Shown piece after piece: positions 55,486 to 63,557 of a stretch of 64,000 nucleotides of DNA. Position numbers and translations under genes: made by a program. The stretch is from Granulicella mallensis MP5ACTX8. Lineage in GTDB: Bacteria; Acidobacteriota; Terriglobia; Terriglobales; Acidobacteriaceae. The stretch covers positions 5,394,001 through 5,458,000 of the forward strand of contig NC_016631.1 of assembly GCF_000178955.2 (NCBI RefSeq), in the 5' to 3' direction. The first letter of the stretch is position 1. The number at the start of each line of letters is the position of its first letter. Under the pieces are notes generated by a model that had not been told where the DNA came from, searched no databases, and saw only the letters and a list, made by a program, of their open reading frames with translations.

Positions 55486-55814
55486 AGTTTGTTGAGGCAG
55501 GGACCGGAAGGGCACGGTTTCAACCGTGCCGCAAAGGCAGCGTTTAAAGGTTCCTTCCACTCTGCCGAAGGCCGAAGTGAAGCCCGCAGGGCGCAACGAC
55601 TGAATTGCCTTTCTTCGTGCGGCCCAAGCTGCACAAGGACCACCGGGGACACTTTTGTGGATATGACCACCCCTTTTGCCGCAATCAAAGAAAGCAATTC
55701 AGTCGCTCCGGCTACGCCTCCGCTTCAGCCTTCGGCAGAGTGGAAAAGGCGTTGAATGCTACCTTTAGCGGCCTGGCTGAAGCCAGGCCCTTCCGATCCC
55801 TGCCTCAACAAACT
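55486..55814. repeat. 329-bp nested inverted repeat
   Basis: Three sets of perfect arms are nested. AGTTTGTTGAGGCAGGGA (55486-55503) pairs with 55797-55814, TTCCACTCTGCCGAAGGC (55555-55572) with 55729-55746, and CGACTGAATTG (55597-55607) with 55695-55705. Small GCTGAAGC-type hairpins (GGCCTGGCTGAAGCCAGGCC near 55771-55790) sit inside. It fills most of the 569-bp gap between the DUF6345-like gene and the cysteine-rich gene. No coding signal is seen within it. Confidence 0.9.
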
Positions 55815-55867
55815 GGCTGCATACTTCGACCACACTCCAAGTGCAATTTGATGACACGCACTATGGC

Positions 55868-56314
55868 TCACTGCAAATCGCTTGACTCAGTGGGCCTACC
55901 CGCCGGAACGGTTAAGGATGCCATCTGCTCATCCCGAACAAACTCATCCGTGACGATCTGATCGCACCGCATACAGGCGGCTCTACCACGCTGGCTGAAC
56001 CACCGGCAGTTTGCACGGATGGCACAAAAAGGCAGTGCGGAATCAGTTGCAGGCATGATCTGAACGATGCGGTCCACAAGGGTGCAGTCCGCTCCATTGA
56101 AGTGGCCACAGGCTCCTCCCTGACAAGGTGCAGAGATACGAAGCACCTGGGTAGGCAGCAGCGGAGCTGTCATAGCGAGCAGTTCCGGAGTTACCGGCTC
56201 GGGTGTGGAGAGATGCTGGATCTTGCCGGATGCAGCATCCACAACACCGTGGATAACCGCACCCAGCATGGCGGGTTGAGCACTTGGACACTGAACTACG
56301 TTCGGCCCCTTCAC
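55868..56314 (-). CDS. Small eight-cysteine protein
   Basis: 148 residues, no signal peptide. Cys9, 64, 69, 77, 97, 103, 114 and 117 are arranged C-x4-C-G-H-x5-C and C-A-I-R-x2-C-R-W...C-x2-C-D. The pattern and spacing suggest zinc or iron-sulfur binding. I recall similar proteins being loosely labelled 'nitrogen fixation protein' in other bacteria, but that label has no support here. It starts two bases after the stop of the 81-residue gene, so the two are co-translated. Function unknown. Confidence 0.75.
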   Translation of the reverse strand: MKGPNVVQCPSAQPAMLGAVIHGVVDAASGKIQHLSTPEPVTPELLAMTAPLLPTQVLRISAPCQGGACGHFNGADCTLVDRIVQIMPATDSALPFCAIRANCRWFSQRGRAACMRCDQIVTDEFVRDEQMASLTVPAGRPTESSDLQ

Positions 56315-56316
56315 GG

Positions 56317-56562
56317 CTAGATCTCCTTAAGCGTTGAAGGATTGCGAAGGGCTTCGAGGTCGTGCGCAGCATAGCCAAGTGGTTTTAACTTCACAACTTC
56401 GGCGGGCTCTGCCAGTCCCAGTGCGGGCTCCGGATAGATACCGATCGTGAAGGGTTTGTGAAGCAAAGTCTGCAACGTCTCGTCTGTAATCTGCTTGGTG
56501 GCGATTGCGTGTTTAACGGCTGCCGCAATCAGATCGGGCAATTCACTGGTTTTAATCGACAT
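56317..56562 (-). CDS. Small protein paired with the cysteine-rich gene
   Basis: 81 residues from the ATG at 56562, preceded by AAGGAGAGAG. A longer frame upstream lacks a ribosome site. The N-terminal half is helical (SELPDLIAAAVKHAIATKQITDETLQTLLH), and the second half is Pro-rich with GIYPEPALGLAEPAEVVKLK. No cysteines, signal or membrane segment. Unrecognised. Tight coupling with the eight-cysteine gene suggests the products act together, perhaps as partner, substrate or precursor. Confidence 0.7.
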   Translation of the reverse strand: MSIKTSELPDLIAAAVKHAIATKQITDETLQTLLHKPFTIGIYPEPALGLAEPAEVVKLKPLGYAAHDLEALRNPSTLKEI

Positions 56563-56723
56563 CACTCTCTCCTTGTCCAGGGCTTTCCATCTGGCCGAAG
56601 CCAAGCCCCGGTTCCCTGTTGCTTGAATGGTGTAGCGGAGAGGAGGAGCGTTACAGATCAACTGAAAAATAAGAACTGGTGTGGTGAGTGTTTAGTTCGT
56701 TGAAGAATCAGTGCGACCACCTA

Positions 56724-56972
56724 TAGCGCGAAGCGCAAACCGTGACGCTTTAGCGTCGCGGGACGGAGGGAGCCGTAGCCTTTAGCTACGGGATTAGAGC
56801 TAGGCAAGAATTGGGCTTTAGCCCCGGGCTTTTTGTTCGCAGCCGAAAGAGAGCCCGGGCCTAAAGGCCACATCTTCGCCAGCCCCCCTAATTCCGTAGC
56901 CTAAAGGCTACGGCTCCCTCCGTCTCCCTGATGCTGAAGCATCAGGGAACGCGCTTTGCGCTGTACTGAACT
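56724..56972. repeat. 249-bp modular inverted repeat
   Basis: The outer arms AGCGCGAAGCGC and GCGCTTTGCGCT enclose, on each side, a hairpin with its own stem (GACGCTTTAGCGTC left, CCTGATGCTGAAGCATCAGG right) and a shared GACGGAGGGAGCCGTAGC/GCTACGGCTCCCTCCGTC module. The centre has GGGCTTTAGCCC and CCCGGGC stems. The shared modules match while the small hairpins differ, so the element is built from interchangeable parts. It accounts for most of the 584-bp gap between the divergent 81-residue and propeller genes; promoters must lie at its edges. Confidence 0.9.
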
Positions 56973-57146
56973 GACCATCATTCTTCAAGGACTAATGACT
57001 CACCACTCTGGCTACTTCAATCCCTTTGCATCGCTTCACCAAGTCGATGTGTTTGCGAATATTTCTCGCTAATACTGAAACGCTTTGCGATGACTCATCA
57101 CTATGAAGACATCGCCTGCAAAGGTAGATCTATCTGGAGAGACTCA

Positions 57147-59192
57147 ATGCCAACCACAACACAACTCGCCACCGGCCTCGGCGGCGCAATTGGATGCGAT
57201 TTTCGCAACGCGCAACAACAACTTGTTTTCGTGGAGTACTCGGGAAAGCTGTCTGCAGTCAATCTGTTCCCTGCCGCGACCACCGTAGACAGTGGCACGA
57301 ATACAGTGTTGAAGGGCACCTTTACCTTTGACTTCGATACCGGCGTCCAGGGCGGACCTGCAGCGAGTGCCGATGTCCAGTGGGTACAGGACACTACCGT
57401 CATACGCCAGATGGCGCCACTCAACAGTGCCAAGATCATCAACCTTGGAGCCGTGAACTTCAACGGTATTACCGCGGCCAATCTGCAGGACCTGCCTTAC
57501 GCAACGACTCCCATCACAGGCAACAACAACCCCTCCAATGTTCTTACCGTGAACGACGTGTTCGCTGTGCTGACCACGAACGGCAACTACACGAAGGTGC
57601 AGGTAGTTGCCTACGGCTACGACCTGACCATCAATTGGGTTACCTACCGTATCGCCTCAGGCTACAGTGTGCTCGGGACCGGCTATAACCAGCCAGAAGA
57701 TGTAAAACTGAGCACCGACGGCGTACACGCCTATGTGACGGAGCGTAGCGGTGATCTGGTCAAGGTTGCGCTCACGAATGCAAATCGCAGTGCCGCGACG
57801 GTGATCGCCACAGGGCTGACTGCACCACAACAGATGTTCCTCGATGAAGCGCATCATGCGGCGTACATAGTCGAATACGCTGCTCCTGGCTCGATCGTTA
57901 AGGTCAACCTGGCCAACGGACAGAAGACGACGGTTGCAACCGGACTCGTCAACCCCGTTGGAATCGTGCTCAGCTCCGACCTGCAGTACGCCTATGTCAG
58001 CGAACAGATGACCGCGCCCACCGCCGGACGAATCAGTTCCATTCAGTTGAGTAACGCTGCGCGAACCACGGTCGCCTCAGGCTTAACCGAGCCATTCTTT
58101 CTGACCTGGGCTGATGTGGGGCAAGATGCGCTGCTGGTTCCACAGCGAGATCCTGCGAACTCCATCGTGAGTGTAAACGTCACGAGCGGGGCCACGAATG
58201 TCGTAGCCAGCGGTGTGCCGGTGCGGCCATCCAGCGTAGCTCTGCCGAATCCGGGAGAGATGCTGATCTGCTCCAACACGGAGGTTGAAGAGATCGCCTT
58301 CACCACCTTTGCCGCGACCGGTGATCTATTGATTGGCATCGGTCTGATTCCCTTTGACAGAATCAACCAGGCTGCCGGCCCACTCCAGGGGATGGCGAAC
58401 ACTTCCGTCGATGTCGACCCACCCTATTGGGTCAAGAATGTTCCCTTCGGCGGAACGCTGCCGGTCTTAGTCAACCACCAGGCCGCGGCGGATGCCGGCG
58501 CCTCCTACTACCAGGTCAAAGTAGACAGCGTCCCGCACACCGATAGCTGGACGAACTACTTCTGGAATGGAACGGGGAATGTGTTGGAGACCATCACTGC
58601 CACCAAGATTGGGTCGTCGACAGGATGCTATCCCGTGCATCCCGTCAGCGAGCTCTTCCTGTGGGAGTCGCCGGCGCTCGGGGACATGCTCGACACCACC
58701 GTGCTGAGCAATGGACTGCATACGCTGCAACTGGTCTTCCTCGACAATGCCGGCAATCCGATCTCGGGCCTGGTGAGCGCACCACTCACCCTCCTGGTGA
58801 ACAACCAGCGCTGCATCGCCTCGATCTCAGCGCCGGTGCTCCAGGTGGCTCCGCCCGTAACCGCGGACACCTGCGGAGTGCTGCACTATGGAAGCAACAC
58901 AACGGCTAATGTTTCCATCGGCTTTACGGCAAGCCAGCCAGCGGGGTTTGGCGACTACTCCACTGAGATTGTCCGGGGCGGAACACAACTCTCGTTCACG
59001 CCTGCTTTGCCAAGCGGCCAGGTCGGCTCACTGACGTCAACCTTCAACGCTCAAGTCGGCCAATTGCTCGGAACCTGCCCCACTGCGGGCTTTGCGGCGG
59101 CGCTTTATGTTGCCGCCACCATGACCAACGGACAAGGCAGACAAAGCCAGTACGATGCCTCGGCCCTGACTGCGTTTGTACTCACCACGTAG
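57147..59192 (+). CDS. Beta-propeller (YVTN/NHL-like) protein with C-terminal Ig-like region
   Basis: 681 residues. The ATG at 57147 has TGGAGAGA five bases upstream; an in-frame ATG 19 codons earlier has none. There is no signal peptide. Residues about 180-400 carry at least five propeller blades of the pattern P-x-x-[VM]-x-[LV]-x3-x-x-x-A-Y-[VI] (EDVKLSTDGVHAYVTE, GIVLSSDLQYAYVSEQ). The C-terminal 270 residues look like beta-sandwich domains, with the stretch HTLQLVFLDNAGNPISG typical of Ig-like folds. A binding protein without visible catalytic residues. Divergent from the small-gene pair and convergent to the CHAT operon. Confidence 0.75.
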   Translation: MPTTTQLATGLGGAIGCDFRNAQQQLVFVEYSGKLSAVNLFPAATTVDSGTNTVLKGTFTFDFDTGVQGGPAASADVQWVQDTTVIRQMAPLNSAKIINLGAVNFNGITAANLQDLPYATTPITGNNNPSNVLTVNDVFAVLTTNGNYTKVQVVAYGYDLTINWVTYRIASGYSVLGTGYNQPEDVKLSTDGVHAYVTERSGDLVKVALTNANRSAATVIATGLTAPQQMFLDEAHHAAYIVEYAAPGSIVKVNLANGQKTTVATGLVNPVGIVLSSDLQYAYVSEQMTAPTAGRISSIQLSNAARTTVASGLTEPFFLTWADVGQDALLVPQRDPANSIVSVNVTSGATNVVASGVPVRPSSVALPNPGEMLICSNTEVEEIAFTTFAATGDLLIGIGLIPFDRINQAAGPLQGMANTSVDVDPPYWVKNVPFGGTLPVLVNHQAAADAGASYYQVKVDSVPHTDSWTNYFWNGTGNVLETITATKIGSSTGCYPVHPVSELFLWESPALGDMLDTTVLSNGLHTLQLVFLDNAGNPISGLVSAPLTLLVNNQRCIASISAPVLQVAPPVTADTCGVLHYGSNTTANVSIGFTASQPAGFGDYSTEIVRGGTQLSFTPALPSGQVGSLTSTFNAQVGQLLGTCPTAGFAAALYVAATMTNGQGRQSQYDASALTAFVLTT

Positions 59193-59220
59193 TCGGAACA
59201 GTTTCATAAGATGTACAGAC

Positions 59221-59397
59221 CAACCACCTCAGAATTGTCATCTCGACCGAAGGCGGCGCTTTTGCCGTCGTAGTGGAGAGACCTGCAGTTTGCTTGTACC
59301 GGCATGATCGCCTGTGCGAACAAGCTGCAGGTCTCTCCACTGCGCATGACATAAAACCGTCATGCTCCGGTCGAGATGACAATTCATCAGGTGGTTG
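59221..59397. repeat. 177-bp nested inverted repeat with GGAGAGACCTGCAG core
   Basis: CAACCACCT (59221-59229) pairs with 59389-59397, AATTGTCATCTCGACCG (59233-59249) with 59368-59384, and AGTGGAGAGACCTGCAG (59272-59288) with 59325-59341, all perfect. It lies in the 256-bp gap between convergent propeller and CHAT genes and could stop transcription from both sides. Part of it (CATCTCGACCG) recurs at 38.8 kb. Confidence 0.92.
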
Positions 59398-59448
59398 AAA
59401 AGAACAACACTACAGCTATGAACCCTTCCATCGCTGAATGGAATCTCT

Positions 59449-61995
59449 CTATGACCCCGTATAGAGCTGGAAGGCCGCCCAATACAGCGGTTTCCGAAAC
59501 ACTCCCTGCGAATGCAGCATCGATAATTTAGCAGCGTGCAGGGCTTGATCCGGCTGCTCGCCTTCTGCGAGACCGTGGTACATCTGCTCCATCAGTTGCG
59601 GTGTGGAACTGTCATTGACCTCCCACACGGCTCCGATCACCTGATGCGCTCCCGCACGCAGAAATGCCCAGGAGAGGCCCACCAGGCCTTCGCCATCATA
59701 GTTGCGCAATCCTGATCCATAGCAGGCCGAGATAGTTACCAGGCGAGCGTGGAGCGGCCGATGGATAACGTCCCTCGCATATAGCTTGAAGTTGTCCGGA
59801 TCAGCATGCGGAGGAGAGAGCACGATCGCGGAATCCAAAGGACGCAGGCTGCTGGCTGTTCCATGCGCGACAAAGTGTATGTAAGAGTATTGCTCCGGAT
59901 GGGAGTCCACATACGCCACCGGAACCGCAGCCGACTGGGTCAGTATGGTTCGATCCCCAGGCGGGAAATATCGCTCGACACTCTCCACCTCAGAGGCCGC
60001 ATTCGAAAGTGGAGGATAGCCTTCCCCTGTAGCCACAGGGTCTCCGATGAGTAGCAGCTTGTTCGCAGTCCTCTCTTTATCCGGTGCAAGCCGAGAGAGT
60101 AGTTGAATGGAACTTGCCATACTCAGGCTGACGTCTTCAATCCAGTAGTGTGCTCCTTCTTGAGATCCAGACTGTCCAGGCTTGAGGAGCATCTCCATGT
60201 TGAAATCATTGAGGCTGCCGCTCGTAACGACGAAGACGCGAGACTCCTTCGGGATGAGAGCCTGGGCAGGTGCGACCAGTGTTGCGTAAAGCCACTGGGC
60301 CTCCGAATTACCCTCACGCAATGGATCATGCGACTTCAGAACATCGGCTTGATAACTCTTTACCCGCGCGGTGATCTCTGCTTCGGGGGGCAGCACAAAC
60401 AGATGCGTGCCGTTCCGATCGATAGCCCAGAGATAGGATTTCTGCGGCCCCAACGAATAGAACAGGATGACAGCGTTCAATCGGCGAGCAGTATGGGATG
60501 GTGTCTCGGGTTGCACCTGCGTGGCTTGTACCGACTCACCCAGACCTTCCTTCAGCGTTCGAGCACGGGCCCCATCGAGGAACTGTAGTGCCTCGTCGGA
60601 GCGATGAGATGCAATCAGGAAGTCTGCATAGTCGCGATACAGTTCATCGCCATTGGCAAAGAACGGAAGCCTGAGTTCTTCATCCTGCACGGAAGACCGC
60701 TGCGTCTCAAAGGTCTTGATCGCCCTGCGATACCACAGGCCTGCCTGCCGCACATCGTGCCTGCTCGCATAGAGATCGGCAAAGGCATTCTCGGTCTCCC
60801 ACTTGAGAGAGGGCGTCCCGGCAGCATCGCGATAGACCTGCGAAAAGATCCGCTCTGTATCAGCCCCATTCGAGGTACGCGCTGCAATTTGACCCTGCAA
60901 AAATAAAGCATCCAGCTCGCTGGCTTTGTCCCCTATCTGTTGAGCTGTCTTCAACGCCTCATCGACACGAGCCTTTGCCGCATCCAGTTGACCAAGCTGA
61001 AGCAAGAGCTGTCCCAGCGATGTGTCGGTTACTGCTTTTCTGGCTGCGTCGTGGCTTGCGTCGGCAGCACGTAGCGCCTCTTCGTAGTAAGACTGAGCTT
61101 GCTTCAGATCTCCAAGACGATAGAGCGACAGTCCGGCACTTTGCAGCCAGAGAATTTCATTGTCCGTAGCGCCCAAATTCTTGGCTTGTATCTCGGCTTG
61201 CTGAAAACTGACAAGAGCCTTCTCATAGTCTCCAAGGCTGTAGTAGGCCCAGCCTGCATTCCCAAGAACCCCCTGCAGAATTACATTGGCATGAATGGAA
61301 CCTGCAATCGCCGATGATGCATTAAACCTATCCAAAGCCTCATCCAGACGCTCTTGATGCAAAGCCTCCGTTCCTAGATTAGATAGATCGGTTGCTTCTA
61401 TAAAAAGGTCCTTCTGTCTCCGTGCAAGCTCCAAACTCTTGCGGAACGAACTCGCAGCAGTAGATTGTTGTCCGTTTCGATCTGCGAGCAGCCCCTCAGC
61501 ACGAACGACCTCGCTCTGCAGAGGAGAGAGAGTTGAGTCGGCTAGCCGTTGCGCTTGTTGTAGTTCCTCACTTGCCAGTTGGGACTGTCCCAGGCGGGCA
61601 TGAGCAAGACTGAGTAATATCTCCTGTTTGATGGCCGCGTCTCCACGAGGAGAGAATGATCGAGTTCCGTCCGCCAGCGTGTCTACGACATCCCGACTAC
61701 GCCCCTCATAGGACAGAATTTCCGCTTCAAGCAAACAGAACTTGAAACTCCATGCTGGATCACGGCTGAAAAGAGCCCGCCGCTCAATGGACGCCGCCCG
61801 CTGAGCGAGGCCGAGATGTCCTCCAAGAAAATCAGCATGAATCTGTTCAAACCTAGCAGCAGGATCCACCTGTCGCGGAGGTCGGCATCCGATGATGAAG
61901 ACAAGCCCTAGTAGCCCGGCAATGAGACATTTGGAGGAATCATTGTGCCATTGCTTGCCGCCGACGCCACACTCGCCTGTCCCGTAAGAGCGCAA
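59449..61995 (-). CDS. TPR-CHAT lipoprotein, predicted caspase-like protease
   Basis: About 848 residues. A hydrophobic helix ending LVFIIGC is a lipoprotein signal. About ten TPR-type helical pairs follow (EALDRFNASS, YYSLGDYEKALVSFQQAE, YYEEALRAAD, LLQLGQLDAAKARVDEALK). The C-terminal 300 residues are a CHAT domain with the dyad His in HFVAHG and Cys in TISACYG, about 137 and 90 residues from the end, then GAVWEVNDSST. The start is unclear: no ATG lies in frame near the signal. TTG at 61995 is my choice, and an ATG at 62145 would precede the signal with 80 odd residues. It overlaps the end of the upstream gene. Probably a peptidase tethered to a membrane and triggered through its TPRs. Confidence 0.85.
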   Translation of the reverse strand: MRSYGTGECGVGGKQWHNDSSKCLIAGLLGLVFIIGCRPPRQVDPAARFEQIHADFLGGHLGLAQRAASIERRALFSRDPAWSFKFCLLEAEILSYEGRSRDVVDTLADGTRSFSPRGDAAIKQEILLSLAHARLGQSQLASEELQQAQRLADSTLSPLQSEVVRAEGLLADRNGQQSTAASSFRKSLELARRQKDLFIEATDLSNLGTEALHQERLDEALDRFNASSAIAGSIHANVILQGVLGNAGWAYYSLGDYEKALVSFQQAEIQAKNLGATDNEILWLQSAGLSLYRLGDLKQAQSYYEEALRAADASHDAARKAVTDTSLGQLLLQLGQLDAAKARVDEALKTAQQIGDKASELDALFLQGQIAARTSNGADTERIFSQVYRDAAGTPSLKWETENAFADLYASRHDVRQAGLWYRRAIKTFETQRSSVQDEELRLPFFANGDELYRDYADFLIASHRSDEALQFLDGARARTLKEGLGESVQATQVQPETPSHTARRLNAVILFYSLGPQKSYLWAIDRNGTHLFVLPPEAEITARVKSYQADVLKSHDPLREGNSEAQWLYATLVAPAQALIPKESRVFVVTSGSLNDFNMEMLLKPGQSGSQEGAHYWIEDVSLSMASSIQLLSRLAPDKERTANKLLLIGDPVATGEGYPPLSNAASEVESVERYFPPGDRTILTQSAAVPVAYVDSHPEQYSYIHFVAHGTASSLRPLDSAIVLSPPHADPDNFKLYARDVIHRPLHARLVTISACYGSGLRNYDGEGLVGLSWAFLRAGAHQVIGAVWEVNDSSTPQLMEQMYHGLAEGEQPDQALHAAKLSMLHSQGVFRKPLYWAAFQLYTGS

Positions 61996-62780
61996 CCCAA
62001 CTCGGCACGCAGCATCGTGAGAGTTACGGCCTGGGGAAAGATCGTCACCTCTCCCAGAAAGATTCTTCCGAGGTCGGGCACGTCGATAGAGTGGCCAGAA
62101 CTCCGGTCCGAAGTGAGGCCATCGAGCTTGTCCACCAGAGAGCACAGCGTGTATCCCTCAAGGCTACCTTCACCAGAATTTTCCTTCGCCGCAATCCAGC
62201 CGTAGCGAGCGCGAACCCACTCGGGGATGGACCTGTTCTCCAACAGATCGACGCCCTGACGGTGCGCTGCCTGCCAAAGCGTGGGCCAGGCCAGTTCAGG
62301 ATTGACGGATGCGTCCCGATTATAAACGTCCTCAGAACGATGCTGTTCCGGCAGTAGCGTGGCGTTCAGGACGGGGGTTACCGGCCTGCCGTCGACGCGA
62401 AGATTATGGATATGCGAACCGGCAAATGAGATCTTCCGAGGGCCGCGGCCGGCCTCAGGATGCTCAATAAATACCTGCGCTGCGAGGCTGTCCGCAGTAA
62501 CCCGCCCCAGCAGATTGAAGCCTTCTACCACGCTGGAGACGCGCTGCGTCCATGGCCCATTCCTTTTTGTAGGCCTTCCTGAGACATGGGTGTAAGAGGC
62601 TTTTGCGTGGATGCGATCTTCGAAGTGGAAGGGCTCCGCCTTTTGCGTGACGCTGCCTCCGGTAGAGGACAGGGCAACCGAACAGGGGGTCGGTATATAG
62701 CGGAACGGCTCCTCAAGGAACCCGCCCAACGAGTTGGCGTCTGCATGAAAGTAGAAGACCTGTTTTACGTCCGTTTGCAT
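61908..62780 (-). CDS. Hypothetical protein in the sigma/anti-sigma/CHAT operon
   Basis: 290 residues, no signal peptide or membrane segment. Starts VKQVFYFHADANSLGGFLEE, mostly beta-rich by appearance (HAKASYTHVSG, SAAQ-like and AQVFIEHPEAG stretches), with a His-rich middle (SFAGSHIHNLRVDG). It sits between the anti-sigma factor (29-base gap upstream) and the TPR-CHAT gene, which begins inside its 3' end, so the order points to a joint role. Family not recognised. Candidate for sensor, regulator or substrate of the CHAT protease, by position only. Confidence 0.75.
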   Translation of the reverse strand: MQTDVKQVFYFHADANSLGGFLEEPFRYIPTPCSVALSSTGGSVTQKAEPFHFEDRIHAKASYTHVSGRPTKRNGPWTQRVSSVVEGFNLLGRVTADSLAAQVFIEHPEAGRGPRKISFAGSHIHNLRVDGRPVTPVLNATLLPEQHRSEDVYNRDASVNPELAWPTLWQAAHRQGVDLLENRSIPEWVRARYGWIAAKENSGEGSLEGYTLCSLVDKLDGLTSDRSSGHSIDVPDLGRIFLGEVTIFPQAVTLTMLRAELGCALTGQASVASAASNGTMIPPNVSLPGY

Positions 62781-62809
62781 GGCATTGACTCCTGGTGAGA
62801 TGGCATTGA

Positions 62810-63520
62810 TTAATGACCGGACCCGGTGTTCAACGAAAAGCTGTACGTCGCAAGCTCGGCACCACTGCTGGAGGCGGCTCCGTCCTGATTTCCTTTGACA
62901 GCCAGGGAGTAGATACCCTCCCTCCTGTTCGCGAAAGGAACGCGGATCGAGACCGTGTCCTTCGCCTCCTGGGCCGACACCTTAACCGTCCAAAGAAGTT
63001 GGTGATCTGGTGAATACAGCAGACAGGTGTAATCAGAAAAGCGGTCCTGCGCTGGAATATCTACCAGCAGCAGGAGAGCCTGCGCGTCGCCGGCCTGCGC
63101 GGAAACAATGTTTCCTCCGCGGCTGTTCCCGTTGACCAGGGAGACTGTAGCTAAGACCTCAGGCTTCTCCAGGCTTGCGACTTCATTTCGCAGCCGAGGA
63201 TAGACAACCGTGTTTTGATACACAACCACCAGCAGGCACGTCGCGAACGCTGCGACCGCGAACCACTCCCTCCACAGGAACAGCCAGCTCTGCTTAATCT
63301 TTGGCGGCCTGGCATCACTCAGACTTGGGCTGCTCGTCGGTGCTGTCTTCTTGAACTCGCTCCGTGCCGCGTCCATGAATGCGGAGGTTGCGCGAACTTC
63401 GGCAGCACACTCCGGACATCCGAAGTAGTGGTCCTCAAACTCCTCGCGCAACTCTGGCGACATCTCATTCAGCAGATATTGTTCAACCAGATGTTGATCG
63501 ACGATGCGGTGATGATCCAT
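62810..63520 (-). CDS. Zinc-finger transmembrane anti-sigma factor
   Basis: 236 residues. The N-terminal 45 residues are a zf-HC2/ZAS-like anti-sigma domain (LVEQYLLNEMSPELREEFED, H-x3-C-x2-C in HYFGCPEC). One membrane helix follows at about 86-106 (WFAVAAFATCLLVVVYQ). The outer 130 residues are a beta-rich sensor domain with DYTCLLYSPDHQLLWTVKV. It should hold the adjacent ECF sigma factor inactive at the membrane until proteolysis or a signal frees it. It starts 37 bases after the sigma gene. Confidence 0.88.
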   Translation of the reverse strand: MDHHRIVDQHLVEQYLLNEMSPELREEFEDHYFGCPECAAEVRATSAFMDAARSEFKKTAPTSSPSLSDARPPKIKQSWLFLWREWFAVAAFATCLLVVVYQNTVVYPRLRNEVASLEKPEVLATVSLVNGNSRGGNIVSAQAGDAQALLLLVDIPAQDRFSDYTCLLYSPDHQLLWTVKVSAQEAKDTVSIRVPFANRREGIYSLAVKGNQDGAASSSGAELATYSFSLNTGSGH

Positions 63521-63557
63521 CCGAATTCATTCCTCGAGTTAATAGTGCGTTGGGGGA

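Noticed and set aside
55486-56972. CRISPR-like array
   Set aside because: The repeats here are inverted and modular, without regular spacing of direct repeats, and no cas genes are present despite the TPR-CHAT gene.
61996-62145. Longer start for the TPR-CHAT gene at the ATG 62145
   Set aside because: It would put about 80 residues of out-of-frame overlap with the upstream gene before the lipoprotein signal; a later non-ATG start is more likely, though not proven.
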